Source: Tethya wilhelma (taxonomy: Eukaryota; Porifera; Demospongiae; Tethyida; Tethyidae). Taken from it: DNA of 64,000 nt. Where the stretch lies: contig CAXIPT010000001.1 in assembly GCA_964030475.1 (NCBI GenBank), positions 12,429,823-12,493,822 on the forward strand, read 5' to 3'. The notes beneath the pieces are model-generated. The model had not been told where the DNA came from. It ran no database searches and saw only the letters and a program-made list of their open reading frames with translations. The translations under genes were made by a program, and so were the position numbers. Below are positions 1-12,900 of this stretch, one piece after another. How positions within the stretch are numbered: position 1 is the first letter of the stretch; each line of letters begins with the position of its first letter.

Positions 1-952
1 GGTATAAAGAGCCTCTACTTGCCCAGTGAAGTGACGACGTAAATACTTCTGATAACGTCTATCATCAAAATCTTGTACATATTGCTTCTTGAAATTGTGT
101 AGTTTAGAAATAAGATGAGACTTCTCCTCTTCTTCATTGCTACAAATGACCACCAAACGATACTCTGCAAACAATAAAGGAGAGCCTACTAGTTAGAAGA
201 TACAAAAACAATAAAATTCATGCAAACTTTACAATGAACACAAAGGCAAAGGTATACGTTTAAGTGCAGGAATAATAATGAACAGCAATACACATACCAG
301 ATTTGCCCTGTGTATATTCTGATAGTGATTGGAGCACATTATCACAAACTTGGTAAGAGAGTTTCTCAGCATGAACAAGGCAGAATATCCGTCTATAGTC
401 TGGGTAGTCATTGATTGCTCTCATCCATAACAGATTAACCTAGAATTGATGAATTAGACTATATATATGGTTGATGTAACTTGAAGTAAACAAACCTCCT
501 CAGCTGTTGTACATGAATTGCACACCAGAACTTCTTCAGGAGTAGGCAAAGGAAAGGCTTCATCTTCATTTTCCATGTAAAGGGCAAGAGTTGTCCTTAG
601 AACTCGATCTTTGAGGAATATATATGGACAACAACAAATTCTATGCTTAAGTTCGTTCAAACCAATGGTACATGTATGACACATAGGCACACATGTCAAG
701 TACCTGGTGAAGTAACCAGAAGATTAGGAGAACCAGATTTTAAGACTCGAGAATTGAAAGGCCGCTGCACAAGAATGGCTTCTGTACAATTATCATGATA
801 GAGAGAGTAACAACTAATAAAACAAACCAAACTGTAGATTTTCTTTACGTGGTAAATTCTTTCTGAGTTCTTCTAGTATATTGCCCAGCTCTACCAGACT
901 CAAAAATTTTTCAGCAGTACGGTTGTCACACTTGATAGTAGGAATAGCATTC
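1..952 (-). CDS. RNF213-like exons just before the AAA+ core
   Basis: Exons 952-849, 781-704, 608-496, 439-298 and 164-1 (open at the window edge). They encode SPNLLVTS, LALYMENEDEAFPLPTPEE, VNLLWMRAIN ... EKLSYQV and EYRLVVICSN. These match in order the RNF213 stretch QPNLVVC / LPTYDEVLLC / ADQLSYEV / DYQLVMVC, which in the human protein directly precedes the first AAA+ module. All five junctions keep phase. The nucleotide-binding motifs are not in this window. Confidence 0.85.
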
Positions 953-3900
953 CTAATGAAGAAAAAATTATACACAGCTTTGTTTCTAGATTGTCTAAGA
1001 ATAGATTACGATGTAAACATAGGATACAAAACAATACTCACAAAAATCTTTGAGCATGCCAGGTAGAATAAGTAGTATGCAACACATACACACTAGCCTC
1101 ATTCCCGGGCTCCTTCTTCGCGAAGAGAGCCTGGTACCAGTAGTCACGTGAGTGACGTACAGGGTAGACGTCTGGTAGATGTGAGTTCATTCAATATTAT
1201 GCACTTTATCTAAAATGCGTCACGCACGTGCTCCAGTCAGTTGATGTGAGCAAAATTTTTTGTGTATCTACAAGCTCTGAGAGAGCTAGACATAGAAAAC
1301 GATGAGAATAGACAAGAAAAAAGCAGCCAGTAGTCTCCAACGATTGTATAAGAGGCAACAGATAAATGGTAGTCTCTCTGAATCAGCATTTTCAGTTCTG
1401 TGTCCAGTCTCGATCTTTCAGTCTTGACCAAACCAAGGTACAAAACTAAAGCGACGATCACAAACGCTATTTAGGAAGTACATGTTATCTCTTGGCACAC
1501 AAGAAATAACTTTGAACATGCAAATGGTAGTTTTTTCTGAGCATTCTTCTGTTCTGTTCTGTTCGTGGTCGCTCCCAGAAAATTTTGACTAGCTAATTAG
1601 CTACCTAACCTGAATTACGTAAAACAGTACATCACTCACATGACTACTGGTACCAGGCTCTCTCCTTCCTTATTTTTGAAGAAATACACACTGCTGCAAT
1701 TACTATTGCCAGATTAACTATGGGAATATCTATGAAGTGTACACATTCCTCACCATGATTGCTCAACTGGTATCTGCTCATCAGAGAGTTGCCTCTCATA
1801 GTCACTTGTGTGAAATAATCCAGTTTCTTCTGAATCACCAGCTGACATGAGGTACTCCATGGCAGCATCCAGGGTTTCATACCTCTTCACAGCAGCAATG
1901 CTTTGATCAAGGCCAAACCCAGCAGACATTAGCTCAACAACAGTGGGGTTGTATTTGTCCACTAGTGGTTTCTGTGCTACTTGAACTTGAGCAATACCAT
2001 GGACACTTGAAGCAACAGAAGGTTCCAGTGGTTGATCTGCATGCATGAATCATTATTACAAAAGAGTACTAAAATCACTTCAAGAATAACCTTGGTTCAC
2101 TTACCATGGGCTGCTCTCACAGGTGGAGTATATGGAGCCATTTCAGCATCTGATTCACTGCTTGAGTTAGACATTGCCTCATCTTCATCACTTTCACTGT
2201 ATGAGTCATCATGGTCAGTCTCCATTGTAGTCTGCTCCAAATGCTGATACTTGTCAGCATTTTCCACACACCAGTTTTCAACATCATAAGGAGTAGCATC
2301 TTTTCCACATTCTTCAAAAGCTTTTAGAACTAGAATTTGTGAGAAATCAAATCTCTCTTGACAGTATGTCAAAATTTCGGCTTGTTCAACAGTTAGTGAG
2401 TCTACGGACAGTCTTGGTTCATCATTCTTTTGTGTGTCCATTGCTGTCTGGACATCAGCTGAAGCCAACACCTCCTTTGACAAGCTTACTCTATTGGAAA
2501 CCACGGAGCCTTCCATCACTTGAGAGGACTCAATGTTACTCCTTTTATCCAGTGAGGCTTTGGGGGACAGTTCAGGGATCTCAGAATCCCTGACAGATTG
2601 TAGTGGCAACCTTCGATTAGCTAATGATGAGATAACATTACGAACCAATTGTGGAGCAGAACTAGGAGAAATCTGCAATGAAATGCTCTTCAATAGAGTG
2701 GCAACTTCTGGATTAAGCAGAGCACTTGGTGTGGCTTTTACATGTCCCAGTTCTCTTCGCAGAGTAAGAAGCTGAAGAGTTGTGTAGTAGTTTAGTTCAT
2801 AGAACTGTTCTCGCCTGTTTTTAAGCTCTTCCTTCCATTTTTCAAGCTCCTGTTCCATTGATTTGGCTTGCTCTTGAAGCTCACCAACATTCCTCCCACT
2901 ACAAGGAACTTCGAAAACCCATCCAATGTACTTCACATTGCCAACTTGTTGAAGAGAAATGAGAACATCGGCAATTCTACATACACCATGAAGGGTCTGT
3001 ATGAAGAGATATCATACAGTAGATCAGGAAATTTCGCTGCTAAAAATTTTCAACCTATTCGGTAAAGATCGTGATACATTCAAAAGTTTTGTGTTTAATT
3101 GTTGCCAGTTTGCTAATGGTAAAACTGTTTATCAACAAAAAATTCCCAATCTAAGGTACAACATAATCTATACAAGTTAAAATTATGCTTACATCAAGGA
3201 AGCGATCTACTTCTGCTCTGTTCTCAGCATTACTGCCAGTGATGAGCACCAGTTTACTTTCCAAGTCTCTCAGCTCATTGAGGGAGTACCTAGTGTGGAC
3301 CAGACGCTTCCTCCCACTCTCTTCTAGTGACATGTGGATGACATCATCAATATTGTGAAAGATCTCAGAGTGATTTGATCCAATCTTGTAACATCCATAA
3401 CGATGGATGTTGTTCATCTGATCAAATGAGGTCACTTCCACTGAAGCTTGAGTCTGCTTTACATTCTTGTAGTAATCAAGTTCAGCATTGCATGATCTCT
3501 GCAGTGTAGAAATCAAAAATAAATCAAAATTAATTATTTGAAATTAGCCCATGGTCAAAATACAAATTTCCACCTCAGTTTGGACAGATTAATTTGGTCG
3601 TCACAGTACTGAACATTTTAAGGCATGCATAGTAAGCTTACCAGTAATTCTGGCAAGTTAGGTTGCTCCTTTAGTGTTTCCCAAACAGCTCTACATTCAT
3701 TTCGAAAGCTCTCAAAACTAGTATCAGTCTTCAGTCCATAGATCAGAGGACCATATCCAAAGCCAACAATTTTCAAGTTTGAGAGTCTGTCACTAGCATA
3801 ATCTCCCTCTCCAGCTGCCGTGTGCAAGGCCAGACTGACAAAATTGTGTAAACGATTCACTTCTGTATAGAAATAAATCACTAAATAAAAATGATTTCAT

Positions 3901-6900
3901 GAGAATTGAAAGTTTAGAAGATAATTGTTATAAATGTGAGCTAGTCATGCTGTGTGGTATTTACATCTGACCTTTTGTTTCTTTCCTGACCCAATCCACA
4001 ATTTCCATACAATCTGCAAAAACTCTTAAACTTTCAAGTCTGCTGTCTTCAGCAAGAAGCTCTTTTAGAAATTGTCCTGCCTCAATGAGCCTAGCATCTA
4101 CTGCTGCAAGCATTTGGTCTTTCATTGAAGTGGACATCTAAAAAGCACATGATGAAAGTAAAGTACTATAGATAATATAATATTATAATATACATATACA
4201 TAAAATACTACACCATACCCTGTGGGCTAGTGTTTCAATTAAACCGAAGTCGCCAGTAAGACTTAGTTTTGCTTTAAGGTCAAGAAGAATTTCTGCAGCT
4301 TCTGCATACTGTTGCAAAGTCCAATACTGATGCATGCGATCCACTGCAGATCTAATCCAAGGGGGGCAGGTCTTTTCTTGGGACTCGCCATGGCAAAATT
4401 GGAGTCCATTGTAGAGATTGTGCAGGTTGAGAATGATTCTATCTGTTTTCTTGCTGTGTTCCTTGAAATAAAAATCCACTGCACAAAGCTTTATCGTACA
4501 ACCATGAACACCTTCCAAAAGTGCACCACATGATATGATTGTAGGATCCCACATTTCTGTAACAATGTGTGGAATTGTAAGCTTTGGAATAGTTTTTGAA
4601 GCTTTCTTCACTGTCTCTTGCCATATTTTGGTAAAGAGTTCACTCGAAAGCCGACGAGCAATCATGTCAAACTGTACAATGATATTAGAAATAGGAGCTG
4701 CTGACTTAAAACAGCATTCTTTAACTAGGTTTGAATCAACACCAGTTCGAGGACATAATTTTTTGATTGGCACAGAACTATAATTTTCCTTTAGCTGTGC
4801 CCGAAGTTCACCAAGACCTATGAATAAACCATACAAACAATCATTTAATTGAGTAGGGGGAGTTGGCTTTGTGCCTGCACTGTTTGCTGTTGTGCAATTT
4901 GACATGCACAAATTAAACACTACGTAGTTTAGGAATAATTCAAAATGCGTGCGCATTTTGCAAATTGCGCAAATTTTTAAAATGCGTAGAACATATACAT
5001 TGATCCACCCAATACTACGCATGCAATACCTACCAAGTACTTTTACAGAGATTCGTTCACAAAGAAATCCAAGTAGTTCAGTTGTCCTAGTAAAATGTTG
5101 TAGTTCTGTCATTCTTCGCTGTAAAACTGTCTGCATAGCTGATGTTTCCTGTGTATAGTTTGGATCAGTACGATGGATGTGTGCAGCACACAATGCTTTC
5201 ATCTGGTCACTCTTTTTTGTAATTTTCTTCAATTCCTCCAAGGTTATATCCCCTCCTTTAAGCTGGTTGCAAATACTATCCAAAGTACTGTCAGCACATG
5301 TACACACTATAGTACACCACACAGGCAAGCATGATTGAACCCTACGACCTACTTCCTGTGTCATCAGAGCTTCACTCTCTACAAAATATATAAAACCATG
5401 TAACAGTCACAATAGAAAATAGGATTGGCAACATTATATGCATTTAAATAGGATAGTTTTTAGTGAGGTATAATTAGCCTCGTTCCCAGGCTCCTCCCAG
5501 CTCTTCAAGTTACACGTTGAAAAGCGGGAGGGCCTGGTATATGATGGCACGTGAATGACGTCAGAAGCGCATAGAAAATTTTAGCATTTCCATGGATTCT
5601 CCTGGCAAGCAGCGGTAAAAATGGCAGAAAGCACAGTCCACCAAACTCTGATATTTACAAGGCGTTCAAAGACAGCAATGAAGACGACAATAGCGTACAG
5701 TAGCTATGCTCTGATTTTAAACACTGAATGATATATACGAGTCTATCGTAAGTTGTCTGACAAACTTACACAGTCTTAGCTAGATCAGCAGCTGGTAAAA
5801 TTACCTATTACTTAATTTGGAAAGTTGAAAATTATGGCGAAAAACCACGTTGAGCTGTACTGGCAATGGCTAGCAACTTCCCTCAAGTAGTCTCGCTAGC
5901 GTGATGAGCTCCAAGAGCTTGTATTTTGCCAAACTTTCTCTTTTCGCAAAACAGAAGTGACGTTTTTCGGTTTGCCTACGTCACAACTATGATACGGTTC
6001 GACCACTGTTCGACCTCACGTGCCGTTATATACCAGGCCCTCCCGATTCTTAGTGTGTAACACTAAAAAAGGGTGTGGCCTGGTACGAGGCTAAGGTATA
6101 ATGACTAAGAGTTGGCATAAGTCTCAGTTTTGAAAAAATGCCATATTATTATTGTCTATAATTATAAGAATTATGTGTAAAGAAAATATCACATGTAGCT
6201 TTCCCCAGGCTCCCTCTATATAGAGAGAGAGGGGAGCCTGGTTGCCATGCAATCTCACGTGAGAGACGTCATCGGCATATACAATGTGTTGTAGAATGCA
6301 CACTCTTTTGTGGGTTTTTGGGACTGAAATCGTATAGCTAAGTGTGTGTAATTAAATCGCCACTTTCAGTCAAAATTATGTGGCACTTTACATGCTTTCT
6401 GGCAAAATCTCGAAATGGCCACTTGAGTGAAAATCTGGTTCTTTGTACTTTTGTGTAGCAAAATCCTAAATGGCCACTTTCAGCCAAGTGTGGCGTTTTT
6501 TGTTTTGTGAGCAAAATCTCACTTTAGCTAATTAAGATACTTTGTATTATGTCTATTGAAAATAGTAAATAGCCACTTTCAGCCATGTGTGACATTTAGT
6601 ACTTTTTTTCCTTTTTTTTTTTCCTTCTTTTTTTTCTAGAGTATCTGCACTTAGATACTGTACTTAGGTGGGGCATCTTGCACTGATGTGAAGCTATATC
6701 TCAAGTGGCCATTTTCAGCCAGAATGGTGTTTCTAAAAGGCTGCCATTTGGAAGTTTGAATTGGCTGGTTTCATTAGAAGCTGAATTTTACAGGTTCATG
6801 TAATATTTTCTCAAATTTCAGTCATGCAGAGCGTGCTTTTCTCCATTTTGCCTCTTCACTACTTAGAGTTCCTTATGGCCACTTTCATCCACTCACCATA

Positions 6901-9900
6901 CATCATGAATAAACTTACTGTAAACATTTATATAAATTGGCCACAACTCCCATTCCAATAGCTGGTCCACTGTTATTAGTTGAGTCTCACGAGCATATGT
7001 CCTCTCAAGAATTCTTTCAAGAACTCTTCCTACTGTTTCTCTTTGCTGATACATACCACCTTGATAGAGCCTTTGAACACTTGCTAGAGTATCTTCAGAA
7101 TCCTAAGATACATTAGAAATTGTAATAGCTAACATGACTATAGCATATAGATGCATATAATACCATCTTTTCCAGAGCTTGCATAGCACCTTCAACGAAG
7201 ACATTTGTAATGAGTGTTTGCATGGTCCGATCTGATTCAAGAATACCAAGGAGATCAATCCTCAGGGCAGATGGCTTCACAAAAAGAAAAAAAAAGACAA
7301 GTTAGCTGAAATAATATTATGTGAACCATGGCTCTTTCAATGCATGGTGCTTGAGAACTACGTACTTTAAAAGGATTCATAATTGAAGGGCTGAGTGGAA
7401 AAATGGGATAACTAACATAAGTGTACTTTTGAGATAATTGAGGTTAAAGTTACAAAGCTGTTTTTATAGGTACAGGTCTACAATCACTACTACACTTACA
7501 TAAACATTTGTCTTATTCATTTAAAAACAATTGTACAACAATATCAACTGAGAGTACCAACTACTACTAAGAACATATATTAGTTTCCAATACAATTACA
7601 ATAGCTAGTACAAAGAACAATTTTCTTTAGTCTTCATCTGAGTCTACACAGTCGTTAGTAGACACTAAATCAGAATAGAATTGCCTGCTCTCAAGTGGTA
7701 GAAATGGGATCATTGCTTGTAGATCTCGAAGTTTTGCTGCCTTAATGGAGCGCCCATTAGGATACTTCTCTGGCAGTAGTACACTGCATGTTGGAGGTAT
7801 TTTCTTACGTCCTTTAAGGATGTTCACTTTGCTCCATGGTTCAGAATCGTACGAATATCTCAGCCAGACTTCATTTGGATGTTTAACAATTTTGCCAGGT
7901 GTGTCTTCTCCTTGTCCAAAATTCATCCAGAGTGCTTTACTGATCAAGACTTTCTTCTTGTTAGTGTCTGTCTTTCTATGTGTAAACTGTTGGGTTAGTG
8001 GAGTAAAATCATGAAACTTTGATCCATCCATATGTATGACATTAAATGGATGCCTTGGCCGAGCTTCACTTACGATTTTCTCCCAATCTACTGGTACAAA
8101 CACACGAGCACTACTTTTTCTCTTTTCAATATGAGCAAAATCACGATCATTGGGAAGGTAAGTATGACCTCGAACTAAATACTTGTGATCGATTTGTTCG
8201 AAACGAGAAAGAACCTGCTTACTCCAAAAGCAAATCATCTGAAAGTTTTTGTTTTGCCCAAAGCAACTATCAGAATACACTGTCAGCTTTTTGATAGNTC
8301 CCCAGCATCAATAAGTCTAGCATCTACTGCTGAAAGTGTTTGGTCTCTCATAGAAGTAGACATCTACATTAAATTTGAACATTGGCAATGTACAGGTTTT
8401 GTGAGTGCATATGAAGCATACAAATAACTTTATTTTTCCAGCTTACTTTATGTGCTATTGTTTCTATTAAGCTGAAGTCACCGGTCAGGTTTAACTTCAT
8501 TTTTAGGTCAAGAACTGTCTGTGCAGCTACACCATAATTTTGCAGAGTCCAATACTGCCCCATGAGATCCACTGCTGTTATAATCCACTTGGGACAGGAA
8601 TCTCCCATAGGTTTGTCATGGCAAAACTGAACTCCATTGAAAAGCTTATGCAACTGATTAACTATATCTTCCACGTTTTCACTATGAATTTTAAAGTAAT
8701 CATCAACTGTTGAAAGCTTGATTGAAAGATCATGAATGCTACCCAGCAGTGCACCACAAGCAGCAATAGTTGGGTTCCACATATCAGTCACAATATGTTG
8801 AATTGTGAGGTCAGGAACAGACCTAGAGACTTTTTTCAAAGTTCCTTGCCAGATTTTTGTAAATATTTCATTTTGAAGACGACGGGATATCATGTCAAAC
8901 TTCACCATGATAGAAAGAATGGGGGAGGCTGACTCAAAACATATCACCTGAAAACCAGTTCCTTGTGAACGGCACAATTGCTTGATAGGACTTGAATCAT
9001 AATTTGCTATAAGCTGATTCATGAGCTTGTCAAGACCTATATTTAATGCCATGCATGCATGGAAAATAATTAACATATAGATTTCAGATTGATTATCACG
9101 CGAAAAAAAGGCACTGTTTCTGTGCACCAATATCAAATTTTTCTGAAACAGAGAAAGTAACCTACCAACTATATTTCTAGGAACACGTCCACAGAGATAA
9201 CCAAGCAAATCTCTTGCTTTGGTAAAGTATTCCTTCTCTCCAAGTCGTTGTTTCAAAGTATCATTCAGTGCTTCAATCTTCTGTTTGTAATGCTTATCTT
9301 TGCGATGGGTATGAGCAGAAGACAGTGCTATCATCTGCTCTTTCTTCTCTCCAATTCTTTTTAGCTCGTTCAAAGTAACTTCTCCTCTTTGAAGTTTACC
9401 ACAAATGCCATCCAAAGTACTGTCAGCACATGTACACAAAACTGTGCACCACTCAGGTAAGCAGGATTGAAGTCTATTGCCGCCTTCATTTATCATCAAA
9501 GCTTCACTTCCTAATTTGGTACACAGAGGATTAACAAAAATAATTAATGCTTATATATACAAGTACAAAAAACATTAGAAATGTAATGCAAATATATAGA
9601 AATGGCCAAATCATAAAAAAGAAAATAGGAATGGTTGTCAGATTGAGCGAGGAGTTCATTTCACTGTGTCACCTATGTCCATATCCCTATTGAGCTCAAT
9701 GACATTGTAGACACAGGAATGAACTCCTCGGCTCAATCTGACAACCATTCCTATCTTGTTTACTCACTTTTTTTATGATTTGGCCATTCCTATGTTCTAA
9801 ATTCCTATTCTTTCACAGCAAAGTGAAAGAATTCTGTAAATAGCGCTTCTTGTTTTAATTTTGGACAGCAAACATTTTTTTACAACACATGTAATGTATA

Positions 9901-12900
9901 CGACATCATGTATAGTTATAGGTGGAGCTAGCTAGCCATGCAGGGCACACAGTGTAGTGTAGTTTTGTGTACTTGAACTGAAAATTATGGGAGAGACTGG
10001 AGATCTGGGAAAAAAAGTAAAACAAAGGAGAAACATCACAGTGTGGTAGCTAAACAATAAATTATTGACTTGCAGATAGAATACTCCTGTCTACATGCTC
10101 AGAGATCCTAAGATGGATGGTAATGAACAACAGACAAAGAGAAAGGCACACAGAATCAATGAGGCAAATTAGAAAAGAAAGGAATGTTCAACAGCAAAGT
10201 GAAAGAAGGCCAAGAGAGAGAAAGATTGGCAAGAGACTAGCAAAATCACCAGCTACTGAACCACACACCATGTAGCCTGATTTACAGAAGCATTTGAACT
10301 AATATACGTTATAATTTGCAACCCAATAAACAATTGATGATAAGTTTGTCCTTTACTTGCAGTGAACAGAGACGAACACCATCTCATCATCAACTGTCAT
10401 GCAATCAGAAATAAATGATCGATCAACCTGAATATTCATCCAATTTAACAATGCATGCACCACTGTAACAAACAAAATAAAATTGACATTATACATGTCA
10501 CATTTAATTTGTACCTCAGTATAGTGCAGCTGATGCACACATAATATGTACATACTTATAGTATGAAAAATACATGCACAAACACCCACTCACGCTCGCC
10601 CCCAAATGTTGTAGGCATTTGCTAGTTACAGACATACGATCCCAGATTGGAGTGGCGGTCACATGACATATTTTCGTGAAGCACTCAGCATAGTCGATTT
10701 TTCAGGTAAGTTTTTTTGTAGAGAAGTCAAAAACTAACAAACAGCAGCTACAAGACAACCCCAAAAGATAAATTCATAAATAGCCACTAATAGATATGGC
10801 ATAGAGTCACAAGGAGAGGGAGAAAAAAGGGGTGTAAGTGGTTCAATTTGGACTGCCTAGAAATTAGCTAATAAAATGTATAAAGCAGCGTATGTTTATA
10901 GATGGTTTTCACGTAGGCGGGAAATGGCACAAAATTAATATTCAACAGCTGGAAGTGACGCTTTATGACATGGACCACGCCCATTGGTGGGCAAAACGAA
11001 CAGAGTTTTGTACTAGTTGATACTGGGAGCAAGTATTTTACTAGCCAAACGAGTCTTCTGCTCGAAGTAGAAGCAGCAAATCAGATACAGCAAGGCTTTT
11101 GCATGCTATTTTTCACATAAAATGACGCTGTTTGCTCTGATTTGTCACTATTTGCAGTCTGTTCTAACCCATCTGAGGCTGGGCTATGACAGTTTATTCT
11201 CGTGTTTTTAGAAATTACAAGACATTTTAAGTGAGCCATCGGGTATTTTTGTGAGAGTTAGTCTACAATTACCTGAAAAGCTCGCTGAAGCATCATTCTG
11301 CTCTATAGTGTTCTTTTCAGGCCTGGCAGTATCACTCTAGTACTAAAGTTGCTCACCAAGGGGCATGTCCATCGTCATACCTTGTCGGCCTTTGTCATGA
11401 CTCGTCATGCATCTTATTAAAACTAGCTGAACTAATTATTATTCCCCGCGTGTGAAAACCATCTATAGAAACACTCATTCAAACAACTTATACTGTGGTT
11501 ACTTCTTGACTTATATTAAGTGTGAGCTTCTTGAAAGAAACACAGACTTCCTTTTTTATTCAACAAAAAATGGCCTAAAACTAACAATGCGGAGTACTTC
11601 ACATGTTAACTATGGAACTATACTGTCATGTGACCTCTATTTCCAATTCTGGGTATGTATGTCTATGCTATATATGTTTAGACCTAAGAAAGAACTGGAT
11701 ACAATTACAACACTTGGAAAATCAGCAATGCAAGAAGGAAATATGTAGTATATAAATTTCCAATACTTACGGTACACAGTTATGTAGCTGGGCCACAAAT
11801 CCCAATCTAGCAGCTGGTCGAGGGTTATGGACCCAGTTTCAGGACTGTACTTTCTTTGTAGAATCCGTTCCAGAATCCTTCCTACAGTTTCCCTTTGTTT
11901 AGATGTGCCATAGAGTTTCCAGACATTTCTTGCAGTATCTTGAGAGCCCTATAATATATTAGTGACAGTATTTTCAATTGAACTATATAATTTAATGCAT
12001 ACAACTATCATGACTGCATGGTATTACTTATGTACTTAATCATACGAAATTACATCAAAATCAAAGAACACACCATCTTTTCCAGTGCTTGCATTGCAGC
12101 TTCAACAAATATATTTGTGATTAAAACTGCCTTAGTTTCAGCTTGAGACTCGAGCAAGCAAAGTAAGTCAATCCTCATATTCAGTGACTATCAAGGATAA
12201 TAAACATAATACTGCAGTTTAGTTGTCTACTTAAACTATACCCTGCAAGGTTAAGGTTACAGGAGACAGTTTGCTCATGAATATTTATATCTATTTTTTG
12301 TATTCGTTTTTCTATCTATTGCTTGTGATAAAAAAGCCATTGGCAGTCAGCACAAATCTAAATTGTATATGTTATAACTACTATGCAATACCGACTTTAT
12401 TCTGATTAGCATGCACAAAAATATGAAGGCAAAAAACCCAGCATGCTGTGGGAAAATTTTTGTTGGCAAATCCTGCCAGCAAAATTAGGCTCTAAACTGA
12501 GCTTTGTATACTTCTAACGATAGGTAAGTACTTTTCAGAGGGCCACACGAAGAGAAAAAAGTTTAGAGATATGAAATGGAAGTTGGATTCAAAATTTCTC
12601 TTTGTCTCGCCCTGCCCATTTCTTCAAATAAATAGAAAATGTAGAAGATATGGCAAAATAAGGTTTCTATACACACAAAAAATTGACGACAAACCTGATA
12701 GGCCAAATCGTGTCCAAAATAACTAGCTTGTACTGAGCTTGTACTGATTAGCATATTCATGAGCTAACTATAGCCCGTAAGCTTAAAGACTACAGATACT
12801 TACAACTCTTTCAACTCTTGTCCGAATAATTTGCTGTAAATAATTTTGCCACTTAGACACAAATTGTGGAGGACAGTCAAGCTCAAAGAGTGAAATCCAC

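Noticed and set aside
4263..5158. Several 60-80-codon frames overlapping RNF213-like exons on the plus strand
   Set aside because: They overlap strongly supported minus-strand exons and cross their splice sites.
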